NCBI GenBank assembly: GCA_033439795.1
Contig: JAUTDP010000010.1
Coordinates: forward strand, 806,001 to 870,000
Direction of reading: 5' to 3'
Length of the DNA: 64,000 nucleotides
Source: Sordaria brevicollis
Taxonomy: Eukaryota > Ascomycota > Sordariomycetes > Sordariales > Sordariaceae
Below the pieces are notes generated by a model. It was not told where the DNA came from. It ran no database searches and was given only the letters and a program-made list of their open reading frames with translations. This document shows positions 13,417 to 25,394 of this stretch, piece after piece (the first letter of the stretch is position 1; each line of letters begins with the position of its first letter). The translations under genes and the position numbers were made by a program.

Positions 13417-14569
13417 ATGACTACCATGGTACGCCCATTCGTCCATCACAACCAAGCAAACTCTATGTGAGGCATCTTGCTAATTGAATTGATAGGATCT
13501 CCGCGTCGGCAACAAGTACCGGATCGGTCGCAAGATCGGCTCTGGCTCTTTCGGCGATATCTACCTCGGCACTAACATCATCTCCGGTGAAGAGATTGCC
13601 ATCAAGCTCGAGAGCGTCAAGGCCAAGCATCCCCAGCTCGAGTATGAGGCCCGCGTCTACAAGTCCCTCGCCGGTGGCGTTGGCATTCCCTTCGTCCGCT
13701 GGTTCGGCACCGAGTGCGATTACAACGCCATGGTCCTCGATCTCCTTGGCCCCAGCTTGGAGGATCTCTTCAACTTCTGCAACCGCAAGTTCTCTCTCAA
13801 GACTGTCTTGCTTCTGGCCGATCAGCTCATCTCCCGCATCGAGTACATCCATGCCAAGTCGTTCATTCACCGCGATATCAAGCCCGACAACTTCCTCATG
13901 GGTATCGGCAAGCGTGGCAACCAGGTCAACGTTATTGATTTCGGCTTGGCCAAGAAGTACAGAGACCCCAAGACTCACTTCCACATTCCTTACAGAGAGA
14001 ACAAGAACCTGACAGGCACTGCCCGTTATGCCTCGATTAACACCCATCTTGGTGTTGAGCAGTCTCGCCGTGACGATATGGAGTCCCTCGGCTACGTCAT
14101 GCTCTACTTCTGCCGCGGCTCTCTCCCGTGGCAGGGCCTCAAGGCTGCTACCAAGAAGCAGAAGTACGACCGTATCATGGAGAAGAAGATGACCACTCCC
14201 ACCGAGGTTCTTTGCCGCGGCTTCCCCAACGAGTTTGCCATCTACCTCAACTACACTCGTTCCCTCCGCTTCGATGACAAGCCCGACTACAGCTACCTCC
14301 GCAAGATCTTCCGTGATCTGTTCGTCCGTGAGGGCTTCCAGTACGACTACGTCTTCGACTGGACCGTCTACAAGTACCAGAAGAACGCCCAGGCCATCCA
14401 GCAGGCTGCTGGCAACTCCAGCCAGCCCCAGCCTGCCGATTCCAAGGATGCGGCCCAGGCTGCTGCCCGTAAGGACCCTCAGCAGGCCTTGAGGAGCGGA
14501 TCCAGGAAGCCCATGACCGGCGAGACGCCCGAGACCAGCCGTGCCGTTGGTGGCAGCGACAGGATGTGA
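13417..14569 (+). CDS. ck-1a: Casein kinase 1 (CK1 delta/epsilon type), ck-1a
   Basis: Serine/threonine kinase of the CK1 delta/epsilon type. The Neurospora member phosphorylates the clock protein FRQ as well as many other substrates. Coding exons are 13417-13428 (only ATGACTACCATG) and 13496-14569; the intron starts GTACGC and ends GATAG. The product is 361 residues. Visible landmarks: glycine loop [12 protein letters not shown] (18-29), ATP-binding Lys41, CK1-typical [10 protein letters not shown] (near 87), catalytic HRDIKPDN with Asp131, DFG Asp152, and SINTHLG in place of the usual APE motif. The kinase domain fills nearly the whole protein, followed by a tail of about 60 residues rich in A, Q, S and P, where CK1 enzymes are often autophosphorylated. 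The start is supported because the spliced product begins [19 protein letters not shown], the usual fungal CK1 N-terminus. Codon use is strongly biased to C-ending codons, suggesting high expression. Confidence 0.96.
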
Positions 14570-16199
14570 GTTTGCCAGCCTAGCCCAGCATTCCTAGTAA
14601 GGAATCTTATTTCCTTCGAGTTTGGTGTACTCAATAGCGCTGGCCGGAGGTAGAATGCTGACATGATGGCTGACGTTCAGTTTGCGATAAATAGGCTGCG
14701 CTCGGCTGCTAAAGGTCAAGGCGCTGGCTCCGGACATGTGGCCGGCAGGTATCGTCCTATGGAATGAGACTGCGGACACTCGCACACGATATCTATTTGG
14801 AACAAAATCTTCGGCAGGGTTGGTGGAGTAGCAGGTTGCGCATCGGTCGAATGGTTTGATTCCTGCACACCGTCTCTCGGTTACCAACTTCTTCGAGAGC
14901 CCGGTTAAAGTGGAAGCGGATAAGCTGTACCTGGCCAGCACCACGACCGATGCATCTTCTCAGCCCAACCAGACGGATTATTTGCGACAGATTGCTTCTC
15001 TTCGTTCTTCGACATCTCTATCAGTTACTGCCCTTATTCATGGCTCGGACGGTTCTGCGGTTCATGGCAGCATTGCAAGTCGACTCCCACTCGACCCTGC
15101 TTTGCTGCTGTATGACTGGGGACCTTACGAACGGCATGTCCAGTATCTCGGATTTCCGGGGTGCTGAAGTTGGAGACCTGGGCCTTTTTCAAGGCTGAGG
15201 TTCAAAATGCCGTCGGAATTGCAGCAGCGGTCACGAGAAATGGCTTGATTGAGACGTGTTATCCATGATACTCGTCTCTTCGAGCCATGTCGTTGCGAGA
15301 TAACAATAAGCATCTTCCCAGTCGGCATCCCGTTTCCCATCGTTTTTTGTTTTTTATCTTACCGTTTTGCACGATTTCCTTTTGGTGTGTCATTTCTCTC
15401 GCATCGGGTCTCGCTTGTGGGGAGGCATTAGGGGACGAAGCGTTACAACCTTTGTGCGAAAGGCATATACATCACTCGTTGGTCAGTTGGTATTAGCTTG
15501 GTATCATGTAGCAGAGTTTAGGCCACGGGGTGGTTACTGGTCTATGGCTTCCATGTGCCAAGGTGTCTGCTCAGACGACGGGCTTTCCGTGACGTGGCTA
15601 CTGCCCATTGACACGGCGAGGTCTTGTCAGATTCGACCGGCTGGAGGCTCGAGTTGGACAAGCAGAGATGGCTTCTCGATCAGCTCAGCTCGAAAGCTCT
15701 AGACGCAATCTCCTGGCATAGTTAGCCCTCCCTACGAAATGACGGATATGCGATCAGGACCTCGTACTCAAGCCGACAATATCACGAGCGACGCATATGA
15801 AGACGACCTCATGTCGCCGCGGCACCTTGAATGGGAGAGCTTTGGCCATGGAACTGGCTGACGACATGTAGACAAGACGGACATGACTGGTATTCAACAT
15901 GGAGGAAGAGCTCGGGCAATGTAGATTTCAAGCTAGTTCTCCTAATACAGGTTTCATATCATAACCCTTTTGGACTGGCCGATGTCGTGTTTGTGTGGAT
16001 ATTGCTTCCATGCACAGAATATCTCTGCAGTTCTGTTGTGACCTCGAATGCTAGTCTTTCTAAATGGGGTTACGCTTTATCCCGATTTTTGTCGTGCTGG
16101 TGAAGCCACAAAAGGCTCAGCCATGATTACCGGCATTCATGTACGGGCTGGCCGAATTGGCTCCTAGAGAAGCAAAACAGCGGTGTCTGAAAGAGGCTG
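14570..16199. other. 3' flank of ck-1a, no gene seen
   Basis: About 1.6 kb between the ck-1a stop codon and the transposon target site. It should contain the ck-1a 3' UTR. Open frames up to 111 codons occur but none shows a domain or biased codon use. Confidence 0.5.
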
Positions 16200-16201
16200 T
16201 A

Positions 16202-16243
16202 CCAGTCACGACCCCACAATGCATTACCCCCAATACTGCATCG
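16202..16243 (+). repeat. Left terminal inverted repeat of the Fot1-like element
   Basis: About 42 bp matching the reverse complement of the right end with two differences (GCATTACCCC versus GCATCACCCC, and AATACTGC versus AATATTGC). The second difference and the first are both C/T transitions. The TA dinucleotide immediately outside is the target duplication. Confidence 0.93.
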
Positions 16244-16354
16244 CATCCCCGCACGCGTTCTCCCTACCAAAACAATCCACCCTCATTATAATATATTTTT
16301 TTTATTAACTATAACTTTATTAAAATAACGTTAATTATACTAAAATTTAATACA

Positions 16355-17960
16355 ATAGGATCGCTGAACGAAGCCCTATTTAATAATGCTATTTACGCAG
16401 TCGAAAATAATTTATTACAACGAGCAACATCGAAGCAATATAGTATACCCCAATCTATTATCTCCCGCCGCTTTCGAGGTATTAAATCTAAGCGCAATTC
16501 GAAAACCGACGTATAAAGGTTCACCCTTACTTAAAAAACCTTCGTATCCGATTAGATTTTAAATAAAGAAGCCGCTAAGAGAATTATTAATCGAAGGTAA
16601 GTCGTTAGCTTCGTTATATCTATCTTTAAAGAAGGTCGTAATATTAGGCCGCTAAATATATATTAGGTAAATAAATTTTTAAAGAGAAACCCCGCTATTA
16701 GGATTAAAATATCGAAATCCTTCGAATCGTTACAAGTTAAAGGATTATCCTAAGAAACTTTTATAAAGTTTTTCGACCTTTTAGAAAAAATTATTCGGGA
16801 AAAGGTTATTATATTAATTAATATCGCTAATATAAACGAATATAATTTTTAGGAATTGGAATTTAGGGCGGGTAAAGTATTAAAGACCGTAGTAATTAAA
16901 AAGGTATACGTAATATCGATTAATATAATAATTTGGGTATTTATTATTAAATATAGTACAATTGAAGGTAAGAAATTAACGCCTATTATTATCTTTATTA
17001 GGGCTACCCTTTAAGGATAGTAATTTCCTAATTAAATATCCGATTATTTAAAAAATTGGAAATATAATTACTCTTTAAATAATTAGAGTAATATTAATAT
17101 TATTTTAAAGTAATTAAAGGAAATATATCTCTTTAAAACAAAGCTTAATAGTAATATTTAACGCCTCTTAATTTTAAATAAATATTCGAATTATACGGCG
17201 GACGATTTCCTCATTAAAATATATTATAATAAGGTTTAATTATTATTCCTCCCTCCTTATACCTTTTATAAAACCCAACCGTTCGATTATTCTATTTTCG
17301 CCGCTATAAAATTATATTTTAGGGATTTAATAAAGGATTACGCATTTTTCCTATTATTAACCCTAATTACAAAAAAGAAATTCTTATAAATTTATTACGA
17401 AGCTTTACAATAGGGAATTAACGCTAGGAACTTTAAATCTAACTTTAAAAAGATTAATATATAATTAATAAATAAATCTATTATCTTCGACGACCCTAAC
17501 GTTATTATAAATAACGATACCCGCCCTACCGTCCCTAAAGAGTTACCTAAATATAGAATACCCCCTATATTAAACCTTTTAAACCGGAATATTATTTTTC
17601 CAACCCTTAGAAAGTCTATAAATATTAGAAATATTATATAGAATAGTAATATTATTCTTAATCGTAATATTAGAACTTTAGTTAATAAAGTAAGTAAAAA
17701 AATCGATAATACTAACGCTAAGGTAACCGCGCTAGAGCACAGGGTATAATATTTGGAGATTAAACTAACTTCCTAAAAGCCTAAAAGTAAGCGCAAAGTT
17801 AAAAAAGGGGGTAATAATAAATTTATTCGTATTAAAAATATTATTACTACTAATAAGGAGTTATAGAGGGTACTAAGGCGCTAAAGAGCCCCCCTAGCGC
17901 TAAAATTATTAGTATTATATAATATACTAGCTAGAATACTATAGGCTATTAAGGAGTATA
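16355..17960 (+). pseudogene. Fot1/pogo transposase, inactivated by RIP
   Basis: Translation in the plus frame starting near 16367 gives a recognisable pogo/Fot1 N-terminal helix-turn-helix: EALFNNAIYAVENN, then RATSKQYSIPQSIISRRFRG. Further along, the blocks KSFESLQVKGLS-like, ANINEYNF-stop-ELE (near 16830), EGKKLTPIIIF (near 16970), LLILNKYSNYTADDF (near 17165) and LLFLPPYTF (near 17245) follow the order of the DDE transposase domain. Many TAA and TAG codons interrupt the frame, at positions where TGG, CAG or CGA would be expected. The first catalytic Asp of the usual NxDExGF motif is now Asn, and the LDGHGSH motif carrying the second Asp has become LNKYSNY. Both changes are what G-to-A mutation would produce. 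No functional protein can be made. Confidence 0.9.
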
Positions 17961-18053
17961 AGAATTAATATATCTATATTTTATCTAGTCGAAATCCCTA
18001 CAAAAGTGGCTAGTTTTCGATATTGTACGTTACGTAATCATATTATTATACAG

Positions 18054-18095
18054 TGATGCAATATTGGGGGTGATGCATTGTGGGGTCGTGACTGG
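18054..18095 (-). repeat. Right terminal inverted repeat of the Fot1-like element
   Basis: Inverted copy of the left end, ending ...GGGGTCGTGACTGG and followed by the TA target duplication at 18096-18097. It retains several CA/TG dinucleotides, unlike the adjoining interior. Confidence 0.93.
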
Positions 18096-18097
18096 TA

Positions 18098-18954
18098 CTA
18101 CTTACGTCACACCTCTGGCCCAATCACAGCAACTCGGATCCTACCATGGCACGAGGGCATGTGTACCGTGGTGATGGGAGCATCGAAAAAACGGTGGATA
18201 TAAAGAAGATGAGCCGTTCTTAGGGTTTGCGGCTTCTGAATATGCCTGGGCTGAATGCAGTCGTTGTTCGTTATCCGAATTGAACATCTTGGTCTTCTAA
18301 CCTACTTCAACTTTCCAACAATACTTTTAGGCAAGCGCACTGCTTGACTTGCCAAAACTCTCCAATTTCCTAATCATCCAAAAGGCAAGACACCTCAACA
18401 CCTCGATTCAATATCTCGGAGGCCGTAGTCAAGACACCCACGTCTAGGTCGGCTATCTCGTCTCGCCAATTGGATCGCTGGATCTGACTGAACTTTCGTC
18501 TCGTCTTGGATCAACCCCAACGGCACTGCAGGGAATCAAGACATTTTGTCCCAGCCAAGCCACACTCGGAACCCCACTTGACGATACCTCTTCTCAACAA
18601 CTTTCTGAATCAGCCGATATATGACAAAAAGGTTAACCGTTTCCGTGCGCAACATAGCCGGTACGATCATTTCACTCACGAGACAGCTTTGGTGCTCCGG
18701 AGGACTTGGTTCTAGATTTCTTGGTTGCATATCGATCGATAGAGCATACACATACTTGGCATCGGCGTTGCCCGTGCTCGACATACTCGGAGCGAGCGGT
18801 TTAATATCAACAGACCGAGACGCACTTTCCATCAACAGCAACCGCTGCATCTCTGAGTTTCGCGCGTTAAATTGAACAGCAAACGCCGCGCATTACGCCA
18901 GAACAATCAGAACCAACAGTCCAGCCGCCTCAGCGACTCTACGCGATCCCGAAC
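18098..18954. other. Probable promoter and 5' UTR of the 5-phosphatase gene
   Basis: Ordinary base composition returns right after the transposon. The stretch from about 18300 is pyrimidine- and CAA-rich as in Neurospora leaders. No gene is seen in it. Confidence 0.5.
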
Positions 18955-20640
18955 ATGACGCCATCAACAATTGACCTTTTCATCCTCACTTTCAACTGCG
19001 CAAAGAATCTCATCAATGTCGCGGTTTGGGCGGCCCATCTGAAGGCGGCGCTATCAGCACAAGGTGCTGGGAAGGGAAATGGAAACGCGCTACCGGATCT
19101 AGTTGTTTTGTGAGACTTTCCCTCTATTTTCAGGTCTTTGCTATAACATTTACTAATATTTTCCTCCAGCTCTCTACAAGAAGTAGCACCACTAGCGTAC
19201 TCATTTATCGGCCCTTACTTCCTAAACCCGTACTATGCTCGGTACGCAGAGGCGCTCAACCTCGCGGCTGGGCAGCTATTCGAGGGGACCGACAACGATG
19301 ACTACGGGACGAGCAGTAGTAACCATGCCGGCGGTAGTGGTGACGCCTACAAGCTCGTCCGGGCCAAAAACGTGGGGATGACAGCTATCCTCCTCTTCGC
19401 GCGCGACCCGTCCAAGATCACGCAGATCGAAGAGGCAGAATGCGGGTTTGGCGCGGCGGACATGGGCAACAAGGGCGCGGTAGGGCTACGGGTTACTTGG
19501 AGCGATGGGAAGGATACAGTGGTGACAGACCGAAAAACGACGGAGCTCACCTTTGTTGCGACACACCTGGCTGCCATGGAATGGAACCTCAAGAAACGCA
19601 ACGCCAACTGGCGCAGCATCGTGTCGGGCCTGACGTTTGCCAACCCGCGCGAGGTTTTGCCCAAGGGAGAGTTCCCAGTTGAGAACCGAGCAGCAAGGTC
19701 AACACCGGATAGATCAGGAGCGGGAGAACGCACCGCATCTGCGCCTAGAGACAGCAGCTCAGCCGATGACAACGCCGACGACGCCGACCTCGCCTACGGA
19801 GATGACTCCTCAGACGCCCAACCCCTCCTTAACTCCCCCTCCTCCTCGAGCAGCAAATCCGCCCTCCAAGAAATCTCCATCTTCAAACCAACCTCTCACC
19901 TCTTCCTAGCCGGCGACCTCAACTACCGCATCGACACCACCACCCCTCCCCCGCTCGCCACATATCCATCTTTCGACCCTTCCTCTCCCAACCACTTCTC
20001 CAATTTCTTGCCGCGGGACCAACTCACCCAAGAGCGCGAAGCCGGTCGAACCATGCACGGCCTTAGCGAAGCGCCCATCACCTTCGGTCCAACGTATAAA
20101 TACGACGTCCACCCTCTAAAAGGCGAAGCAGTCAACGAGGAGGCCGTCCGCAACAAAAGAAGAATCAATGGCGTGCCAGAAGTAGCCTGGCGGTTTGCAA
20201 GCCATCGCTGGCCGGGGTGGTGCGATCGGGTGCTCTATTTGGATACCCCCGCCTGGGTTCGTCGTCGCAACTCTGACAACAGAAAAGTGGAGGTTGAGGT
20301 GTATGATTCCCTACCGGTTATGGCGACGAGTGATCATCGGCCTGTATTTTTCAGGGCTAAGGTGCCGGTGTTGGGGGAGGAGGAGATGAGGGTACCTTTA
20401 CCTTTACTTTCTGGGGAAGAAGAAGATGAGGTAACGGAAGAAGCATGGAAAAAGGATCCTAGAGTTTCGATACCAGTTCCGGTGGATGTGCATGCTTGGA
20501 GCAGGAGAGAGGCGGCTAGGAGGAAGGAGGTGGTGGTGGGTTGGACGGCGTTTCTTTGGAGTACGCAGGAGGGAGCGCTGGTTTTGGCTACTTTGTTGGT
20601 TTTGGGGGTGGGGAGTTGGTGGGTTTTACGGGGTTGGTAA
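18955..20640 (+). CDS. Inositol polyphosphate 5-phosphatase, tail-anchored (Inp54-like)
   Basis: Hydrolyses the 5-phosphate of inositol lipids such as PI(4,5)P2. Two exons, 18955-19109 and 19170-20640 (intron GTGAGA...CCTCCAG), give 541 residues. The join restores the first catalytic block: DLFILTFNCAKN near residue 7 and PDLVVFSLQEVAPLAYSFIG across the splice. Later blocks are GMTAILLFARD, NKGAVGLRVTW, FVATHLAAMEWNLKKRNANW, FLAGDLNYRI (near residue 300), PTYKYD, WCDRVLYLD and SDHRPVFFRAKV (near 440), which are the standard metal- and phosphate-binding motifs of the family. A low-complexity D/S/A-rich insert of about 60 residues separates the THLAA and GDLNYR motifs. The protein ends with a hydrophobic segment (GALVLATLLVLGVGSWWVLRGW), as in yeast Inp54, which is anchored in the ER by its tail. 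There is no Sac1 domain, so it is not a synaptojanin. Confidence 0.92.
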
Positions 20641-23600
20641 AGACTTGGGGGTTTAATGGAAGAGTTTCTGGAATTGGGGATGGATTTTTTTGGGTTTGGA
20701 TAAGGGTTCATGAATGAAGCGGTTGTATTAGATGTCTTGAAGGTTACGCTCATCGCAATGGTTCATGTTGTTGAGAGGATTGTTATACCTAATACCCCTT
20801 TCATGGTGCGGTTGATGGAACATACGTTATGTTTTTTTTTTTTGTTTTTTTTTTTCAGCAAGAAGGTTGATAGATGTCCTCGCTTCAAGGCTTGTGTTAC
20901 CTCCCCCACTGCTCTTCTCCTTCTGGTTAACGTTATCCAATTGTCCATATGAACTTGTGTCTTCAAGTAGTAGTCATGTTCCAAACCAGGAAGGTTTCTA
21001 GAATGGGGTTCGTTACGAAGAGAAGGTCTGAGCAACCATATGAACGAGTCAGCCTCGCTCGTATCAGAAGCATGCACATATGTACGCATGGACACCATTT
21101 GGTTCAACACGACACGACCGCCACACGAGGTGGTGACCGAATATCGTGGCTCCGTGGGTAAGGGGAGTTTGAGGTTCTTGTAAGTCTGTGACCCTTGTCG
21201 ATGGATGTGGAGGGGTTCTGGAACGGTTATTGTCACCGGAGGAAAGCGAACTTTCTGTTCATTGGCAGGAAAGCACGAGACCTAAAAGACACAAAGAGAC
21301 TCTCCTGGACGGGAGTTTTAGATTTTGAAGGTGCTTCAACTGTTTCCTACCGTTATTGTTCGATTGCGGTGTTGGTTTTCGACGTCTGGACTTGAGAAAT
21401 GTCTTGGCAACTTGGCATACGACAACATCGGAGATTGACGGCTTATTGAAGCGGACTAGTGATTCTACTACCTATCACAGGTTTGTAACATTTTCCAAGT
21501 AGACAAACTACATACCTATGGGGTACCTCGGACAGTAAAAAGTGAAAGATGCAGCAATTCCCCGTTTGAGCAGGTCATCACTCTAGAGAAGACTGACGAT
21601 GTGACTGCCAAGCCTGTTGTTTGTCTATAGACTCCGCAACTATCGTTTGAGGGAAAGTCAAGTGGGAAATGGAGACGGAAAGAGACCCTGGAGATCGTGG
21701 GCGGCGGACGGCGCAAAATGTGTCACACGACGGGAACGACGAGCGTTTAGGCTGGAGATTTGGGGGCGGGTGCTCTGCTTTTCCACTCATGAAGCAATCG
21801 ATGCGGGACTGAAAAAGCATGGCAGAACGGCGCATGGGACGGAAAGTCTACTAAAGCAGGCACACTGCGGGCGGGATGGAAGGGAAAGGTACAGGCACAA
21901 GTCACAGCGGGCGTTTAAACGGCCACGGGCAGGAACACCGAGCGCGGCAGCCGCCACTCTATGGTAACAAAGTTCCCGTTCGTCAGGCGCCAATATCTCT
22001 ATATTTCATATCTTTCATAGAGACGGGCTATCTTGCACTCTTATCTCACGCGGCCTATTGTCAGTCATTGCCAACAATACGTGAGTCTGCATTTGGGCAT
22101 CTTTAGACGACCACATCTGCAAACTAGAAAAAAAAAATACCTATGTATCATGATGAACATCGACCTCCCTTGTACCTTTCTGTACGCTGACGCAGTGCAA
22201 GAGACATGGGTTCCGTCGCTGGAAGGATCCCTTTCCCTTTTCCACTTTTGGACCCGAAGCTGCTTGAAGAATACCCCGCAATTACGATTAAAATCGGGTC
22301 GTGCGGCTGTTTTAGACGCTGGCGGAGGGGTCCTAGGCAGAGGAAACCCTTGACAATTACGGGAATATCAACAACCGTCGAACCGGTTCTTTCCTAGATT
22401 GAAACTGTGCCCAGAAGAAGCGATTCCGTCACGATGTGCCTGCTTTCTATACATGAAACTGTAGGTTAGGTTTGCAGTTGGTGATAGAGCCTTGCTGAGA
22501 GAGGCTCCGAGCGCTCAGTGTACCGTGCATCGTCGTATCTGTTCCTCGTTACTGTGTTTCTGACACGTTGTAACATCTTGTGACAGGACGAGGAAAAACA
22601 CCTCACAGGGCAGACAGATGGAAAAGAAAAAAGGGAAACGCGGGCCGCCCTCTCACACATTCAGCCTTCGTCAAGTTCCGGGTCCCGTCTCGGAATTGGA
22701 TTCAACGTGATTCGCTGCTATTCGCCGCCGGTCGGTCCGCCTTCCACTTTCTCTCACTTTTCAAAGTTCTCAGGGCCATCCAGGTCCACGAGATGTCGCG
22801 CAGGAACTGGGGTCTTGCAGATACCAACGTCATCCCCGCCGCCCTCGTTCCCACACAATGCCCACAACAAAGCCCACACTGCCCGCCATGCCCACGCCCC
22901 CAGGTCTCATCCCTCCCAATGCGCCAGTGGTACCCCCCACTGGACTGCGAAGCCGCGTGAATCACTGCAGAGTGCCTGGCGGACAGTGAGGACATGGACG
23001 GGATGGAGGGGAGACCGTTCGGTTGGTTAGACTCCTCTACCTAGGTACGGTAGACGGGCATTGGATGTCGAGATGAAATATTCAAAATTGAAGCGTTGTC
23101 TGTTCACACCGTCTAGGTATACCCATGCCTGCTTTTAGTCTCCGCGATTATACAATACGTACAGGACTCCAGTTCCCAGCTTCCGTTTTCTATATTGCTC
23201 TACAAGTATAATCGTCACTGACTGACAGACATCCCGCTGGGCCGGATGGGACCCGACCGTCTACCCGAGAACTGAAGCAACTTACTTATCTTGTCAAAAA
23301 CCCCGCGATACCAACAACATCTTTTCCCCGTTCTTCCTGCTTTCTCACTTTTCAATTTCAACGCCCCAGCCCAGCAAACTGCAACGATCTGCCATTGACT
23401 TTGCCCGACATTACTAGCGTGTGGCCCACAACAATCCCATCCCGTCTCGACACATACATACATAGACATAGTCTAGACACTCGTCCTCGACAACGTTAGC
23501 CCCTGACTGGACGCTTGCTGCCGATTACACACATCTCCTTTTCTTTTTTATTATTGCTGGCTGTATATCCTGTCTGGACTTCAGTACTTCATGGTTTTTG

Positions 23601-23909
23601 GTTCTGGACTTTGAGGTTTTCCCTTCGGCCCTTCTTCCGCCCCTGTCAGACTCGCATAATCTGGGCTGCTATCACCTGTCTCGCGAAAGCAACATCACGA
23701 GCGGAACATCACGGCACTCTTTTTACTTTAGAACCCCGCACCGCCTTTCCATTCCGCTTTTCTACCATTGCGATAATCCTCCTCCTCCTCGAAACACAGC
23801 AACCATAGGGACTCTTGTCGATACCCACGAATACCCTCTCTCGGACGGGCCGAAAGACCGAAACATATCTACTGCCGCTTTCCGAGTCACTCACTGGTAC
23901 AAATCCAAC
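20641..23909. other. Intergenic, 3.3 kb, no gene seen; includes the pkac-2 leader
   Basis: Contains the 3' UTR of the phosphatase gene, T-rich runs near 20829-20860, and the probable pkac-2 promoter and 5' UTR (pyrimidine-rich from about 23200). Open frames of up to about 126 codons show no domain. From 23598 a frame is open and in phase with pkac-2 (see findings). Confidence 0.5.
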
Positions 23910-25394
23910 ATGGCGGCCACCGTCGCCTCGTCACACTCATTTGGCGGTGGGCTACACCCACTGCAGGCAAAGGGGTTACTTGCAGCAGCCCAGCAGCGCC
24001 AACAGCAGCAGCAGGCGCAATCACAACCGCAACTCCATCCCTGCATGCTTAATGCGCATCATAGCAACAGTCAACACCAACATCGCCGACATGATTCATC
24101 ACAACCGCCGCAACAGAATAATAATAATAATGACACCGGTGGTGGATTCGAAATGGCCACGCGAAAGCCCCAGCTAAGCGACTTTCATCGCATAAGGACA
24201 TTAGGAACTGGTACGGATGAACTGGATACTTCCATCCAATGCGCCACATGGACTTTGTACACAAATTGCTAACCACTTATAAACGGTTGATAGGCACATT
24301 CGCTCGTGTAGTACTCGTCCGACCAGCCAATGGCACCGAGATTGACCGTCAAAAAGTCTATGCATTGAAGATTCTAAGAAAGACCGAAGGTTAGTTTTGC
24401 CCTGCGCCGAAAGAGAGATAGGTCGGGGTTATTACTAACACACGTGGTTTACAGTGATCAGACTAAAACAGATCGACCATGTGCGCCATGAGCGACAGAT
24501 CCTCAAGGACATAACAGGCCACCCCTTCATAACCAGCCTCCAGGCCTCGTTTGCGGACCGCGACTTCCTCTACCTTCTTCTCGACTACATTCCCGGCGGC
24601 GAGCTATTCACGTACCTGCGCAAATACCGACGGTTCGACGAGGAGATGGCTCGCTTCTACGCGGCCGAGATCGTGCTCGTGCTCGAGTACCTCCACGAAA
24701 AGCAGGGTGGGATCGCTTACAGAGATATGAAGCCTGAGAACCTGCTGCTGGATGCGGATGGGCACATCAAGCTGGTCGACTTTGGTTTCGCCAAGCGGCT
24801 GGGGTACAAGGACGACCAGCACCCGGTCGAGACCTACACCCTTTGCGGTACCCCGGAGTACCTGGCGCCCGAGGTTATCCAGAACAAGGGCCACACGACA
24901 GCGGTGGACTGGTGGGCGTTGGGAATCCTGATATACGAGTTCCTGACGGGCTATCCCCCGTTCTATCACAACAACCCCCTAGAGATCTACAGACAGTGAG
25001 TTCACCACCCCTTTCCGAACTGGTCAAGTTCGCACTCAGTCAGTAACTAACACCCAATCCCTATAGAATCGTAGAAAAGCCCGTCCTATTCCCCGCCTCC
25101 CCCGAAATCAGCGAAGAAGCCAAAGACATCATCCGGTCCTTCTGCACCGTCGACCGATCCATGCGTCTCGGCAACATGAGCGGCGGCGCGGCAAGAGTGA
25201 AGGCGCACCTGTGGTTCAAGGGCGTCGACTGGGACGCCGTTGAACAAAAGAGGCATAAGGGTCCCATCATCCCTCACCTAAGCCACCCCGGCGACGCTTC
25301 GTGCTTCGATGTGTACCCGGAGCAGGACGTCAACAGCGAGACGTACACGGAAGAGATGTTTGAAAAGTACGAAAAGTATTTTGAGGACTTTTAG
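23910..25394 (+). CDS. pkac-2: cAMP-dependent protein kinase catalytic subunit (pkac-2 type)
   Basis: AGC-family kinase released by cAMP from its regulatory subunit. Four exons, 23910-24210, 24294-24389, 24455-24995 and 25067-25394, join in phase to give 421 residues. The first 90 residues are a Q-, H- and N-rich extension with no fold. The kinase domain starts at DFHRIRTLGTGTFARVVLV (91-109; glycine loop), with Lys126 in YALKIL, AGC-typical YRDMKPENLLLD (Asp223), DFG Asp241, activation-loop Thr261 in TYTLCGTPEYLAPEV, and the C-terminal FEKYEKYFEDF ending on the Phe that docks back on the N-lobe in PKA. Neurospora has two catalytic subunits; the Q/N-rich extension and the nearby ck-1a suggest this is the pkac-2 gene, a recollection rather than a search result. 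The start MAATVASSHSFGG was preferred over an upstream in-frame start because the upstream codons look like leader. Confidence 0.93.

Larger units (their letters stand above)
16202..18095 (+). mobile_element. Fot1/pogo-type (Tc1-mariner) DNA transposon, complete ends, RIP-degraded interior
   Basis: A 1,894-bp element bounded by terminal inverted repeats of about 42 bp (starting CCAGTCACGACCCCACAATG on each inward-facing strand, with two mismatches) and flanked by TA duplications at 16200-16201 and 18096-18097. Length, TA target and repeat length fit the Fot1 subgroup of pogo elements. The plus strand carries a dead transposase. Neurospora's known Punt relic is a Fot1-like RIP-mutated element, so this may be a relative; that comparison needs a search. 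The interior is extremely AT-rich and nearly devoid of CA and TG, while CG is retained. It lies between ck-1a and the 5-phosphatase gene, ending about 860 bp upstream of the latter's start. Confidence 0.93.
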
